Shown: in pieces, positions 26,101-32,580 of the stretch
Position numbering within the stretch: the stretch's first letter is position 1
Layout of the letters: each line of letters begins with the position of its first letter
Source: Pseudomonadota bacterium
GTDB lineage: Bacteria > Chloroflexota > UBA6077 > JAJPHF01
Assembly (NCBI GenBank): GCA_021325365.1
Contig: JAJPHF010000051.1
Location: 1 to 64,000 of the forward strand
Length of the DNA: 64,000 nt
Direction of reading: 5' to 3'
Translations under genes and position numbers: made by a program
Notes under the pieces: model-generated
What the model was told of the DNA's origin: nothing
What the model saw: only the letters and a program-made list of their open reading frames with translations
Databases searched by the model: none

Positions 26101-26807
26101 TGGGCGCGGGCTTCCGCATCGCCATGAAGGACCTGGAGCTGCGGGGCGCGGGCAACCTGCTGGGGGCCGAGCAGCACGGCCAGATCAGCGCCGTCGGCTT
26201 CGACCTATACTGCCGCCTGCTGGGCGAGGCGGTGGACAGCCTGCGGGCGTTGCGGACGGCCGGCGACGGCCGGGCCGCGGTGCTGGACGGCAGCGACCGC
26301 CTGGCGGAAGGGCTGGGGGCGCTGGCGCCGCCGCAGCCGCCGGGCCCGCCGACGAAGCTGACGCTGCCGCTGGCCGCCTACCTGCCCGCCGACTACGTGG
26401 CCGACGAGGCGCAGCGGCTGCGCCTGTACCAGCGGCTGGCGGGCATCTGGAGCTACGCCGACCTCGGCGCCTTCATGGACGAGCTGGAGGACCGCTACGG
26501 GCCGCTGCCCGAGGCGGCCCACCACCTCGTCTACCTGGTGCGCCTGCGGCTGGCGGCGACGGAGGCGGGCGTGCGGGAGATCGACGCCGACGACCTGCGC
26601 ATCACCCTGCGCTTCGGCGGGCCGCCGCCCGCACGCGCCGCCGAGCTGGCCCGCCGCCTGGAGATCCCCATCACGCTCGGCTCGAACCAGATCCGCCTGC
26701 CGCGCGGTCCCGGCACCGCCTGGACCGACCCCCTGCGCGACCTGGTGGACGCCCTCGCCGACGCCCGCAACAGCGCGGCGCGGCCGGTCGCGCCGGCGGG
26801 GGTGTAG
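23100..26807 (+). CDS. mfd: Transcription-repair coupling factor
   Basis: A 1235-residue Mfd, which removes stalled RNA polymerase and recruits UvrA. The UvrB-like N-terminal module contains FPEIEAFPYERLPIDPD and SPGEFAQRGGIVDIFPAG. The RNA-polymerase-interacting region begins YVVHLDHGIGRYRGLVKL. The SF2 translocase has GDVGYGKTEVALRAAFKA, IIDEEQRFGV, LSATPIPRTLHMA and QLYQLRGRVGRG. Between residues 517 and 563 it carries an insert of about 45 residues (PTPPAPLPRREGG...) encoded by a dispersed repeat, directly in the polymerase-binding region. It is translated after pth. The ATG is at the repeat boundary and has no good ribosome-binding site. Confidence 0.97.
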   Translation: MPDSLLSPFLPLVRDSAYVRALLDAVGRGQAPRASAIDAARPALAAALHAAHGGPTLLVTARPGRARQLVEELRAWLPDPASAVLFPEIEAFPYERLPIDPDTAAARRAALALLAGPGASPLVVTSVRALLDRLMPPDALRLRTLDLQVGTRVRLDRLLETLVALGYTRVPLVESPGEFAQRGGIVDIFPAGAATDAEAALSEADGATAETPAVRLDFFGDEIDALRALDPVSQRSGAPVAALRLAPAHEVLPPLAPEAADALLALDLDDLREDVATAFARERDHLLAGQTFPLLEEYRAYLGTATLLDYLPPDALLLLDEPASLSETATALATQAAEVHVDLVARGEAPKGLWPAFPAWEDVARRFVRAAGAEAPRPRVELILDPAAPGPFEHAPSYGGRLRQFLETCVAEAASQRVVVVSQQDARLRELLVAQERPGPGLVVAHGALHEGWRSAALGLTLYSDHEIFGWSKTHRVIRTRRPSARETFLSDFAPGEYVVHLDHGIGRYRGLVKLGEPTPPAPLPRREGGRTNASGAGSPLPSEGATRNTASVAGPGGLGQPSAEGTREYLLLEYGEGDHLYVPMEQSNRVSRYVGAGAEPPHLTRLGSGEWTRAKQRARRAVREIAHELLETYAAREVEPGHAFAPDTPWQAELEGSFPYVETPDQLTALAEVKHDMEQPRPMDRLLVGDVGYGKTEVALRAAFKAVMDGKQVAILVPTTVLAQQHYTTFSTRLSPFPVRVDVLSRFRSEREQREVLAALAEGKIDIVIGTHRLLQKDVSFKDLGLVIIDEEQRFGVTHKERLKRLRREVDVLTLSATPIPRTLHMAVAGVRDMSSMQTAPEDRLPIRTFVSQYDDGLVRDAILRELERGGQVYFVHNRVRTISAMANQLARLVPEARIAVGHGQMAEDELERVMLAFAEGEYDVLVCSTIIESGLDIPNVNTLIVHQAQRFGLAQLYQLRGRVGRGANRAYAYFLYTRDGALTEMAEARLRTIAEATELGAGFRIAMKDLELRGAGNLLGAEQHGQISAVGFDLYCRLLGEAVDSLRALRTAGDGRAAVLDGSDRLAEGLGALAPPQPPGPPTKLTLPLAAYLPADYVADEAQRLRLYQRLAGIWSYADLGAFMDELEDRYGPLPEAAHHLVYLVRLRLAATEAGVREIDADDLRITLRFGGPPPARAAELARRLEIPITLGSNQIRLPRGPGTAWTDPLRDLVDALADARNSAARPVAPAGV
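24651..24785. repeat. C/G-rich dispersed repeat inside mfd (in frame)
   Basis: A copy of the C/G-rich repeat. Its right end (24762-24780), read on the minus strand as GACCTAACCCCCCCGGCCC, matches exactly the 19 bases at 62012-62030 after metF. The copy has a C-tract and G-tract with a short hairpin (CCTCCCGAGGCGGGAAGG) near its left edge. It preserves the mfd reading frame. Confidence 0.85.
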
Positions 26808-26808
26808 C

Positions 26809-26935
26809 GACCTGCCCCCCCAGCCCCCCTCCCAATGTGGGAAGGGGGAGAGGAGAGGCCGGGGGGCTCCCCAATGCTGATGCGAGGACCGCCCTGCCCC
26901 GGCCCGCCTCCCTGAATGGAAGGAGGCGAAAGCGT
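26809..26935. repeat. C/G-rich dispersed repeat after mfd
   Basis: Begins one base after the mfd stop with GACCTGCCCCCCCAGCCC, followed by a CTCCCAATGTGGGAAGGGGG hairpin-like segment and a second C-rich part ending GGAAGGAGGCG. It is related to the copies in mfd and after metF, but more diverged. Confidence 0.75.
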
Positions 26936-27006
26936 GAGGCAGCTCACAGCGCGCGGTGCCGTGCGGGGGCTACGCTGACGAGAGACGGTGGCTGGTGGGG
27001 GAGCGC

Positions 27007-27510
27007 GTGGCCTGGCAGCGGATCGCGCCGCACCTGCTCAAGCGGGAGACGGCGGCCGAGCGGGTGGTCTGGTACTGGGACGACGGGCCGCTCGTGGCGG
27101 GCGGGCTGCTGCTCTGGCTGGACGGCGCGGGCCACGTCGTCGGCTTCCAGCTCACGCACACGCCGTTTCCGGGCACGCGCGAGTACCTGGCCGACTGGCG
27201 CGCGGGCGGCAGCCTGCGGTGCGGCCAGGTGGGCGATGGCGAGGGCGGGCTGCATCGGAAGATGGCCCCGATCGTCCGCTACGAGCGGCCCGACGCGCGC
27301 CGGCTGGCCGCGCTTGCCGCATACTTCGCGCGCAACGCGGCCGCGCTGGAGCCGGGGCACCGCGCGGCCGTCGCGGCGGCGCTGGGCGGGGGCGACGAGG
27401 CATCGGCGGCCAGGCCGCGCCGCGCGCGCGGCGTGGTCCACGCGGTCAGCGGCAAGAACGGCGGACGGGGCGCCGGCATCGCCGCGACGCGCAAGGCGCT
27501 CGCCGCCTGA
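27007..27510 (+). CDS. Hypothetical protein (167 aa)
   Basis: A soluble protein whose first half is beta-rich: AERVVWYWDDGPLVAGGLLLWLDG and VVGFQLTHTPFPG. A helical segment follows (DARRLAALAAYFARNAAALE) and the tail is basic, ending SGKNGGRGAGIAATRKALAA, which could bind nucleic acid or a membrane surface. GGGGAG lies four bases before the GTG at 27007; the frame stays open to 26956 but without a ribosome-binding site. The family is not recognised. It lies after mfd, separated by a repeat. Confidence 0.6.
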   Translation: MAWQRIAPHLLKRETAAERVVWYWDDGPLVAGGLLLWLDGAGHVVGFQLTHTPFPGTREYLADWRAGGSLRCGQVGDGEGGLHRKMAPIVRYERPDARRLAALAAYFARNAAALEPGHRAAVAAALGGGDEASAARPRRARGVVHAVSGKNGGRGAGIAATRKALAA

Positions 27511-27723
27511 CCACGCAGCCGAGAGGCCCTAGAGGCTGCCCCTCGGAGCTGGCCGGCGAGCCGGGGGGCCGCCCACTGGCCCGGAGCGGACCTCGCCCCC
27601 GGCGTAATGCGGGGCTGGCCCCCTACCCGGCGCGTCGCGCAGGGCCTACGCTGAGAGGGGCGGCCGGGCGGCCACACCGGAGCGGCCGCCCGGCCGCCGA
27701 ACTCGCACTCTTAGGAGGCAAAC

Positions 27724-28206
27724 ATGCGTGCTCGCCTTGTCGCGCTCGTCGCCGCGGCCATCCTGCTCGGCGCACCCGGCGCCTCGTCCGCCGCCGCGCA
27801 GGGCATCGGCTATCCGTACTACCCCGGGAGCGGCTACGCCGGCTGGAGCTATGGCGTCGGGCCCGGCTTCGCCGCGTATCCGTACGGCTACGCCGGCTAC
27901 GACTACGGCGCCTACCCGTACAGCTATCCCGGCTACGACTACGGCGCCTACCCGTATAGCTATCCCGGCTACGGTTATCCGGCCGCGGCCTACCCGGGAT
28001 ACCCAGGCTATCTCCCCGTCTATCCTTACGGGGGCTACCCTGCCGGCTATGGCTACGGGGCGTCGGCGTTCGCGCCGGGCTATCCGTATGGGTACGGGTA
28101 TCCTGGCTATGGGTCGGGCTACCCTAGCGCCGCCGACCCGGGCAATCAGGGCAACTCGTCCGGCCGGGTCTGCATCATGATCTATCCGCCGCCGCCCGGC
28201 TGTTAG
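27724..28206 (+). CDS. Secreted Gly/Tyr/Pro-rich repetitive protein
   Basis: A 160-residue protein with a signal peptide (residues 1-25, ending SSAAAQG). The mature part is almost wholly Gly, Tyr, Pro and Ala, with two copies of GYDYGAYPYSYP and many GYPGY/GYGY units. The last 15 residues differ: RVCIMIYPPPPGC has two Cys. Low-complexity YG repeats are typical of structural, adhesive or surface-coating proteins. TTAGGAGGCAAAC precedes the ATG. No enzymatic domain is present. The Cys pair could give a disulfide cap. Function is unknown. Confidence 0.75.
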   Translation: MRARLVALVAAAILLGAPGASSAAAQGIGYPYYPGSGYAGWSYGVGPGFAAYPYGYAGYDYGAYPYSYPGYDYGAYPYSYPGYGYPAAAYPGYPGYLPVYPYGGYPAGYGYGASAFAPGYPYGYGYPGYGSGYPSAADPGNQGNSSGRVCIMIYPPPPGC

Positions 28207-28280
28207 GGCGGTTTCCAGAACGCTGGCCTGGCACGCGGCCTGCGACCCTGCCGGCGAAGACACTGGAGGGAGCGAGGACG

Positions 28281-28544
28281 ATGCAAGAGAGCCCGGAGAT
28301 GCAGGACCCGGCGTCGGGCTACGCGAGCGCCGACGTGCTGGACCCGGCGGCCCCGGTGAACCGCGACCGCAGCCGCGAGGGCGACGGCGAGGAGATGCAG
28401 GACGCGATGAACGGCTACGCCAGCGCCGACACGCTGGACCTGGGAGCCGACGTCAATCGGCCTGCCCCCGCCCCGCCCGGCGCCGACACGCTGCTCGGCC
28501 CGACGTCCAGCTACAACTCGGGCGCGAACGACCCGAACCCGTAG
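28281..28544 (+). CDS. Small acidic protein with duplicated motif
   Basis: An 87-residue hydrophilic acidic protein without signal peptide. It is built of two copies of MQD-x3-GYASADxLDxxAxVNR (about residues 7-27 and 39-59), joined by an Arg/Glu linker, and ends in a Pro/Ser/Asn-rich tail. GGAGGGAGCGAGG precedes the ATG. It follows the Gly/Tyr/Pro-rich protein gene by 74 bases and precedes a strong hairpin, so the two genes may share a transcript. It looks intrinsically disordered, and no family is recognised. Confidence 0.65.
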   Translation: MQESPEMQDPASGYASADVLDPAAPVNRDRSREGDGEEMQDAMNGYASADTLDLGADVNRPAPAPPGADTLLGPTSSYNSGANDPNP

Positions 28545-28596
28545 GAGCGTCTCGCGCCTCTACGGTCGGCTCGGCGACGTCACCCTAGCGCCCACA

Positions 28597-28643
28597 GCAG
28601 GTGCAGCGGAGGCTGGGCCTGGCCCAGCCTCCGCTGCACCTGC
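28597..28643. terminator. Bidirectional hairpin terminator
   Basis: Near-perfect palindrome with 23-base arms (28597-28619, 28621-28643) around a single central T, between the convergent acidic-protein and endonuclease V genes. Confidence 0.85.
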
Positions 28644-28653
28644 GCTATCTCTC

Positions 28654-29367
28654 CTACAGCAGGCGGTCCTGGGCGAGGCGGGCGCGGGCGGCGACGGTGC
28701 GGCCGCTGGCGAGCGCATCGGCGCGGCGCGTCGGCTCGGGCAGCCGGACGCCGCGGCCGCAGGCGAGCACGAGCTGAATGGCCGTCTCCAGGCTGACGCG
28801 GTGGCCGACGGAGACGAACACGGGCTTCACGCCGGGCCGGGTGCGCAGGACGGCGCCGATCACTTCGCCACGGTCCACGAGTGGCGTCCAGGCGCCGACC
28901 TCGTCGGCCGGCTCGTCGTAGTGGCCGACGAGCGGCGACTTCGCGCAGCCGAGCGTCGGCAGGTCGAGCACGAGGCCCAGGTGGCAGGCGATGCCGAAGC
29001 GGCGGGGGTGGGCACGGCCGTGGCCGTCGACCATCAGCAGGTCGGGCGGGGCGGGCAAGCCTTGGAGCGCGGCGACGACGGCCGGCGTCTCGCGGAACGA
29101 GAGCAGGCCGGGGATGTAGGGGTAGCGCACCGGCTCCTCGATCAGGCTCTCGCCGAGCGGCGCGAGATCGGGGTAGCCGAGCAGCACGGCCGCGGCGCGG
29201 GCCACCTCCTGGTCGCCGCGGCGCGGAAAGCCCACGTCGCCGCCGGCCACGCGCGCAATTGCGCCCAGCCGATCCTCGGCGACCACCTGCGCCGCCAACC
29301 GCCGCTGTACCGCGCGCGCCTCGCCCGGCGTCAGGTCCCAGGGATGCAGGTCGCGTATCGTCAGCAT
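28654..29367 (-). CDS. nfi: Endonuclease V (deoxyinosine 3' endonuclease)
   Basis: A 237-residue EndoV. The family signature RYPYIPGLLSFRE is exact, and DGHGRAHPRRFGIACHLG is the second hallmark, with the Asp/Glu metal-binding centre in GGDVGF, FRE and DGHG. It nicks DNA one base 3' of inosine (and RNA in some members) and starts repair of deaminated adenine. The ATG at 29367 starts conserved sequence, preceded by a purine-rich AAAGCGAGAGCGA. It follows the LmbE-like gene by 46 bases in the same direction, so the two are probably co-transcribed. Confidence 0.93.
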   Translation of the reverse strand: MLTIRDLHPWDLTPGEARAVQRRLAAQVVAEDRLGAIARVAGGDVGFPRRGDQEVARAAAVLLGYPDLAPLGESLIEEPVRYPYIPGLLSFRETPAVVAALQGLPAPPDLLMVDGHGRAHPRRFGIACHLGLVLDLPTLGCAKSPLVGHYDEPADEVGAWTPLVDRGEVIGAVLRTRPGVKPVFVSVGHRVSLETAIQLVLACGRGVRLPEPTRRADALASGRTVAARARLAQDRLL

Positions 29368-29413
29368 TCGCTCTCGCTTTCGCGGACTGCGTGCTCGGCA
29401 CGGCGCCGACAGC

Positions 29414-30277
29414 CTATTCCGCAGACGACGGGCCACCGGCTAGCAGGTCGCTCTCGGGCGGCGCGTGGCGGGCGGCCGGCGGCCAGGCGCGGGTGAACCA
29501 CTCGCTGGAGAACAGGTCGAGGAGGTCGGCGCCGGGGAGGGTGCGGAAGGGGTGGTTGGCGGGAAGCTGGGTGGCGTGGGCGCGGATGGCGGCGAGGCGC
29601 TGGGCGGCGTAGGGGGCCACGTCGAGGCGGGTGGTCACTAGCTCGTCGGGGACGCCCAGCACGTCGGCGCGTGGGCCGTAGCGGTCGTGGACGCCGCGGG
29701 CGCGGCAGCGTGCGGCGACGGCGCGATACCAGCTTCGTGGCGGCGCGCAGTAGTAGAGGCGCTCGCCGACTGGCGCGAGCGGCGGCGGAGCGGTCACGCG
29801 CCCCGGCGGCTCCTGGCCCCCGGCCCCTGGCCCCTGGCCTCCGTACAGGAACGCCTCCTTCGTCCAGCGGTGGACGGCCACGTGGTCGGGGTGGCCGTAG
29901 ACGCCCTCGGGACCGAAGGTCAGCACGATGGTGGGCGGCGATGCGGCCATGATGGCCGCGACCCGCTCGACGCCTTCGAGGAAGGGCACGTCCATGAGCG
30001 TGCCGTCGCGGTAGTCGAGCAGGTGGACCGCGGCGATGCCGAGCAGGGCGGCCGCCGCGCGTAGCTCGGCCTCGCGCACGGCGGGCAACGTCTCGGCCGT
30101 GGCCAGGTCGGGGGTGGCCAGCTCGCGCGCCTCGCCGCGCGTGGCGCAGACGAGCACGACTTGCGCGCCGGCCGCCGCGTAGCGGGCGAGCGTGCCGCCG
30201 CAGAGGTAGCTCTCGTCGTCAGGATGGGCGAAGACCGCGAGCAGCGTTGGGGCGGGGGCGGCGTCTCGTTCTTGCAT
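29414..30277 (-). CDS. LmbE-family deacetylase (PIG-L type)
   Basis: A 287-residue LmbE/PIG-L protein. The zinc motif is LLAVFAHPDDESYLCGG (His-Pro-Asp-Asp) with the second His in VYGHPDHVAVH, as in GlcNAc-type deacetylases of mycothiol and related pathways. A Gly/Pro-rich insertion (GQGPGAGGQEPPGRV) sits after HRWTKEAFLYG. The ATG at 30277 gives the normal start just before the metal motif; the longer frame adds 65 unrelated residues. The substrate (an N-acetyl sugar amide) cannot be told. The endonuclease V gene follows. Confidence 0.9.
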   Translation of the reverse strand: MQERDAAPAPTLLAVFAHPDDESYLCGGTLARYAAAGAQVVLVCATRGEARELATPDLATAETLPAVREAELRAAAALLGIAAVHLLDYRDGTLMDVPFLEGVERVAAIMAASPPTIVLTFGPEGVYGHPDHVAVHRWTKEAFLYGGQGPGAGGQEPPGRVTAPPPLAPVGERLYYCAPPRSWYRAVAARCRARGVHDRYGPRADVLGVPDELVTTRLDVAPYAAQRLAAIRAHATQLPANHPFRTLPGADLLDLFSSEWFTRAWPPAARHAPPESDLLAGGPSSAE

Positions 30278-30371
30278 TGCACCGGAGTCTAGCACAGGGC
30301 TTCGGCGGGGCGACTCCGAGCACGCCGCTGCACTTGAGCGGTTATCAGGGTATGGCGGGGCGGCTCGGGCG

Positions 30372-30731
30372 TCACGGCAGCGGCACGGTGCGGGCGCGCA
30401 GCCAGGCGGCGAGCGCCGCGCGGTCGCCGGCCCGGAGGAGAGCGTGAAGGGCAGGCGCGTCAGCGGCGGCAAGCTGGCAGTCGAGGTCGTAGTCGCGCAG
30501 GAAGAGGCCCGCCGCGGCGAGCGCCAGAGGGAGGTTGGCCGCGTGGAAGGGGCGGTAGCGGGCGAGCGCGTCGGCCAGGGCGGCGGCCTGCTCGAAGAGG
30601 TCGCCGCCTTCGGCGGCGGCGGCGAGCGCGGCGGCGAGCGCGGCAGTGTCGGCCACGCCGGGCGGCACGCCGAGCGCGGCCGCGAGCCGCGCGTGCAGGA
30701 AGAGCAGCCGGCTCGGGCGGAGAGGCGTCAT
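30372..30731 (-). CDS. Doc-like protein with degenerate Fic motif
   Basis: A 119-residue helical protein in toxin position, nine bases downstream of an AbrB/MazE antitoxin gene. LFLHARLAAALGVPPGVAD and DLFEQAAALADALARYRPF match the Doc (death-on-curing) fold. The Doc catalytic stretch HxFxxANKRxA corresponds here to RPFHAANLPLA (60-70): the initial His, Lys and Arg are replaced, and only the Phe and Ala-Asn are kept. Catalysis (EF-Tu phosphorylation) is therefore doubtful. It may be a decayed toxin or a Doc-fold variant with another role. Confidence 0.65.
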   Translation of the reverse strand: MTPLRPSRLLFLHARLAAALGVPPGVADTAALAAALAAAAEGGDLFEQAAALADALARYRPFHAANLPLALAAAGLFLRDYDLDCQLAAADAPALHALLRAGDRAALAAWLRARTVPLP

Positions 30732-30740
30732 CGCGTGGCG

Positions 30741-31019
30741 CTAGGCATCGGGGGCGGCGCCCGATGGGGCGGTGTCGGCGGCCTCCAGGGCGGCCAGTGC
30801 CGGGCCGTAGTCGCGCAGGAACTCGCCCACGACGCGGACGTACTCGCTGCTGACGCCCAGCCGCTCGTAGGCGGCGTGCGGCCACAACAGCAATGCGCCG
30901 GCGGCCGCGTCGTGCTCCAGGTGGACGTAGTCGCCCTCGGCCACACCGAGCGCCGCAGCGGCCGCGCCGGGGATGGCGACCGCCAGGCTGTTGCCGGTGC
31001 GAAAGAGCTTGCGGACCAT
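30741..31019 (-). CDS. AbrB/MazE-type antitoxin
   Basis: A 92-residue protein with the AbrB/MazE fold. MVRKLFRTGNSLAVAIPGAA shows the K-x-x-x-x-GNSLAV-x-IP signature of MazE/PrlF antitoxins, and EGDYVHLEHDAAAGALLLWP completes the swapped hairpin. The C-terminal EYVRVVGEFLRDYGPALAALE is the toxin-binding helix seen in Doc-partnered antitoxins. The ATG at 31019 starts the conserved sequence (upstream GATCC, no strong ribosome-binding site). It should regulate its own operon with the Doc-like gene. Confidence 0.82.
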   Translation of the reverse strand: MVRKLFRTGNSLAVAIPGAAAAALGVAEGDYVHLEHDAAAGALLLWPHAAYERLGVSSEYVRVVGEFLRDYGPALAALEAADTAPSGAAPDA

Positions 31020-31237
31020 CGATCCCTCCGCGTGGCGAGCGCCGTCGGCCGCCACCTACAATACCGGTCGCGAGCGCCGAGCGCTGACGGTACGACCAAA
31101 GGGATAAGCGGCACAGGGCCCTCTACAGCAGGGCAGGGAGTCGCACCGTCCCGCCGGCCCGGCTAACGACCGGCAGGACGCGGCCCGCCGCGCCCCGCCT
31201 CAGCACTTCGCACTCAGCACTCCGCACGGGAGCGAGC

Positions 31238-31750
31238 ATGGACTGGGCGGCCCTGATTCGTGATATCCCGAATTTTCCGATCGAGGGCGTGCTTTTCAAG
31301 GATATTACCCCGCTGCTCCGCGACCCGGCGGGCTTCCGCGCCGCGATCGACGCATTGGCTACGGCGCTCCGCGACGTGCCGGCCGACCTGGTAGTGGGCA
31401 TGGAGTCGCGCGGCTTCATCTTCGCGGCGCCGCTGGCCTACGCGCTCGGCCTGGGCTTCGTGCCGGTGCGCCGGCTGGGCAAGCTGCCGGCGGAGTCGAT
31501 TCGCATCGACTACGAGCTGGAGTATGGCACCAACAGCTTCGAGATGCACCGCGACGCCGTGGTGGCCGGCCAGCGGGTGCTGGTCGTGGACGACGTGCTG
31601 GCGACGGGCGGCACGGTGAAGGCGACGATCTCGCTGGTGGAGCAGCTCGGCGGCGAGGTCGCGGCGGTGGCCTTCCTGATCGAGCTGCCCGCGCTGGAGG
31701 GCCGCCAGCACCTGGCCGGGCGGCGCGTCGTCTCGCTGCTGCAAGCGTAA
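31238..31750 (+). CDS. apt: Adenine phosphoribosyltransferase
   Basis: A 170-residue Apt, the normal length. It converts adenine and PRPP to AMP in purine salvage. IPNFPIEGVLFKDITPLLRD is the family start, VVGMESRGFIFAAPLAY the adenine-binding loop, and VLVVDDVLATGGTVKAT the PRPP-binding loop with the Asp-Asp pair. The ATG follows a GGGAGCGAGC ribosome-binding site. It is convergent with the receiver-domain gene and has no operon partners. Confidence 0.97.
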   Translation: MDWAALIRDIPNFPIEGVLFKDITPLLRDPAGFRAAIDALATALRDVPADLVVGMESRGFIFAAPLAYALGLGFVPVRRLGKLPAESIRIDYELEYGTNSFEMHRDAVVAGQRVLVVDDVLATGGTVKATISLVEQLGGEVAAVAFLIELPALEGRQHLAGRRVVSLLQA

Positions 31751-31757
31751 CCTGCGC

Positions 31758-32312
31758 TCAGCCGGCTGGGCGCTTGCGAGCGGGGGGCGGGGGCGGCTGC
31801 GCGGCGTCGTGTAGCGAGTGGGGCGGCCGGCCAGCAGCGCCGTTCGGCGGAGCGGGTCGTGCGGGCGCGTCAGCCGCGGGGCCGCCGTGCGCGGTGGCCT
31901 CGCCGGGCGAGGGGGCGGCGCCAATGGCGCCGCCGTTTGCAGGCGCCAGTGCCTCGTCGAGCGCCTGGCGCAACGCCTCGAAGGTGAACGGCTTGCACAG
32001 GTAGGCCGACGCGCCCATGCTCTCGACCAACCGCTGGCCGAGCTGCGCGGGAATCGCCGAGATGACGAGGATGGGGACCCGCGGCGTGGTCGCCTGCGCT
32101 TGCAGGCGGGCGAGCACCTGGAACCCGTCGAGGCTCGGGAGCGCGGTGTCGAGGACCACCGCGTCGTGCGGCGCGCCGGCGGCGGCCTCCTCTAGCAGCG
32201 CGGCGCCGTCGCACAGCTCCTGCACCTGATGGCCCGCCGCTTCCAGGTAGATGCGGAGCAGCGCCCGTGTGCGCGGCGGCCCCGGCTCGGTCCCCAGGAG
32301 CACCCTCGCCAT
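31758..32312 (-). CDS. Receiver-domain protein with incomplete acidic pocket
   Basis: A 184-residue protein with a CheY-like receiver domain at 1-115. The phospho-acceptor Asp is in AVVLDTALPSLDG, the Thr/Ser position in VLVISA and the Lys in AYLCKPF. The first strand reads VLLGTEPG instead of VLVVDDD, so the paired acidic residues that bind Mg2+ are reduced to one Glu. The remaining 70 residues are Pro/Ala/Gly-rich without an output domain. The ATG at 32312 follows GGAGCGGGG. No histidine kinase is nearby. Phosphorylation may be weak or absent. Confidence 0.75.
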   Translation of the reverse strand: MARVLLGTEPGPPRTRALLRIYLEAAGHQVQELCDGAALLEEAAAGAPHDAVVLDTALPSLDGFQVLARLQAQATTPRVPILVISAIPAQLGQRLVESMGASAYLCKPFTFEALRQALDEALAPANGGAIGAAPSPGEATAHGGPAADAPARPAPPNGAAGRPPHSLHDAAQPPPPPARKRPAG

Positions 32313-32381
32313 CCGCCCCGCTCCGCGCGCCATCCGCCCGTCCGCGCCCCGGGGCTAGTCTACTGTCCAGGGGCGAGGCTG

Positions 32382-32546
32382 TCAAACGCCGGGCTGCTCG
32401 GGTGTGAGTCGGCGAGCCTCTGGTCGAAGCTGTCCGCCGCTCGGCGCCATCGTGCGCAGCTCTCCCGCGACTAGCTCGTGCCGCTGCCCATTGTCTGGCA
32501 ACAGCCACCGCTCTTCCGCGGTCATGAGCCGGTCCGTGGTTGCCAC
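32382..32546 (-). pseudogene. Truncated Uma2-family protein
   Basis: A 54-codon minus-strand frame beginning with GTG after GGAGGAGGCAGCCC. Its first 40 residues (VATTDRLMTAEERWLLPDNG, then QRHELVAGELRTMAPSG) match the N-terminus of Uma2 (DUF820) restriction-like nucleases, which are usually about 190 residues. It then diverges and stops, so the nuclease core is missing. It is a remnant next to the aldehyde dehydrogenase gene. Confidence 0.7.
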
Positions 32547-32580
32547 CTGGGCTGCCTCCTCCGGGGGGCGACGCCCGCGT

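Noticed and set aside
24455..27532. A 1025-codon plus-strand frame across mfd
   Set aside because: It is a shifted-frame shadow of mfd and the following gene: Arg/Gly-rich with no motif, while mfd in the other frame shows all catalytic motifs.
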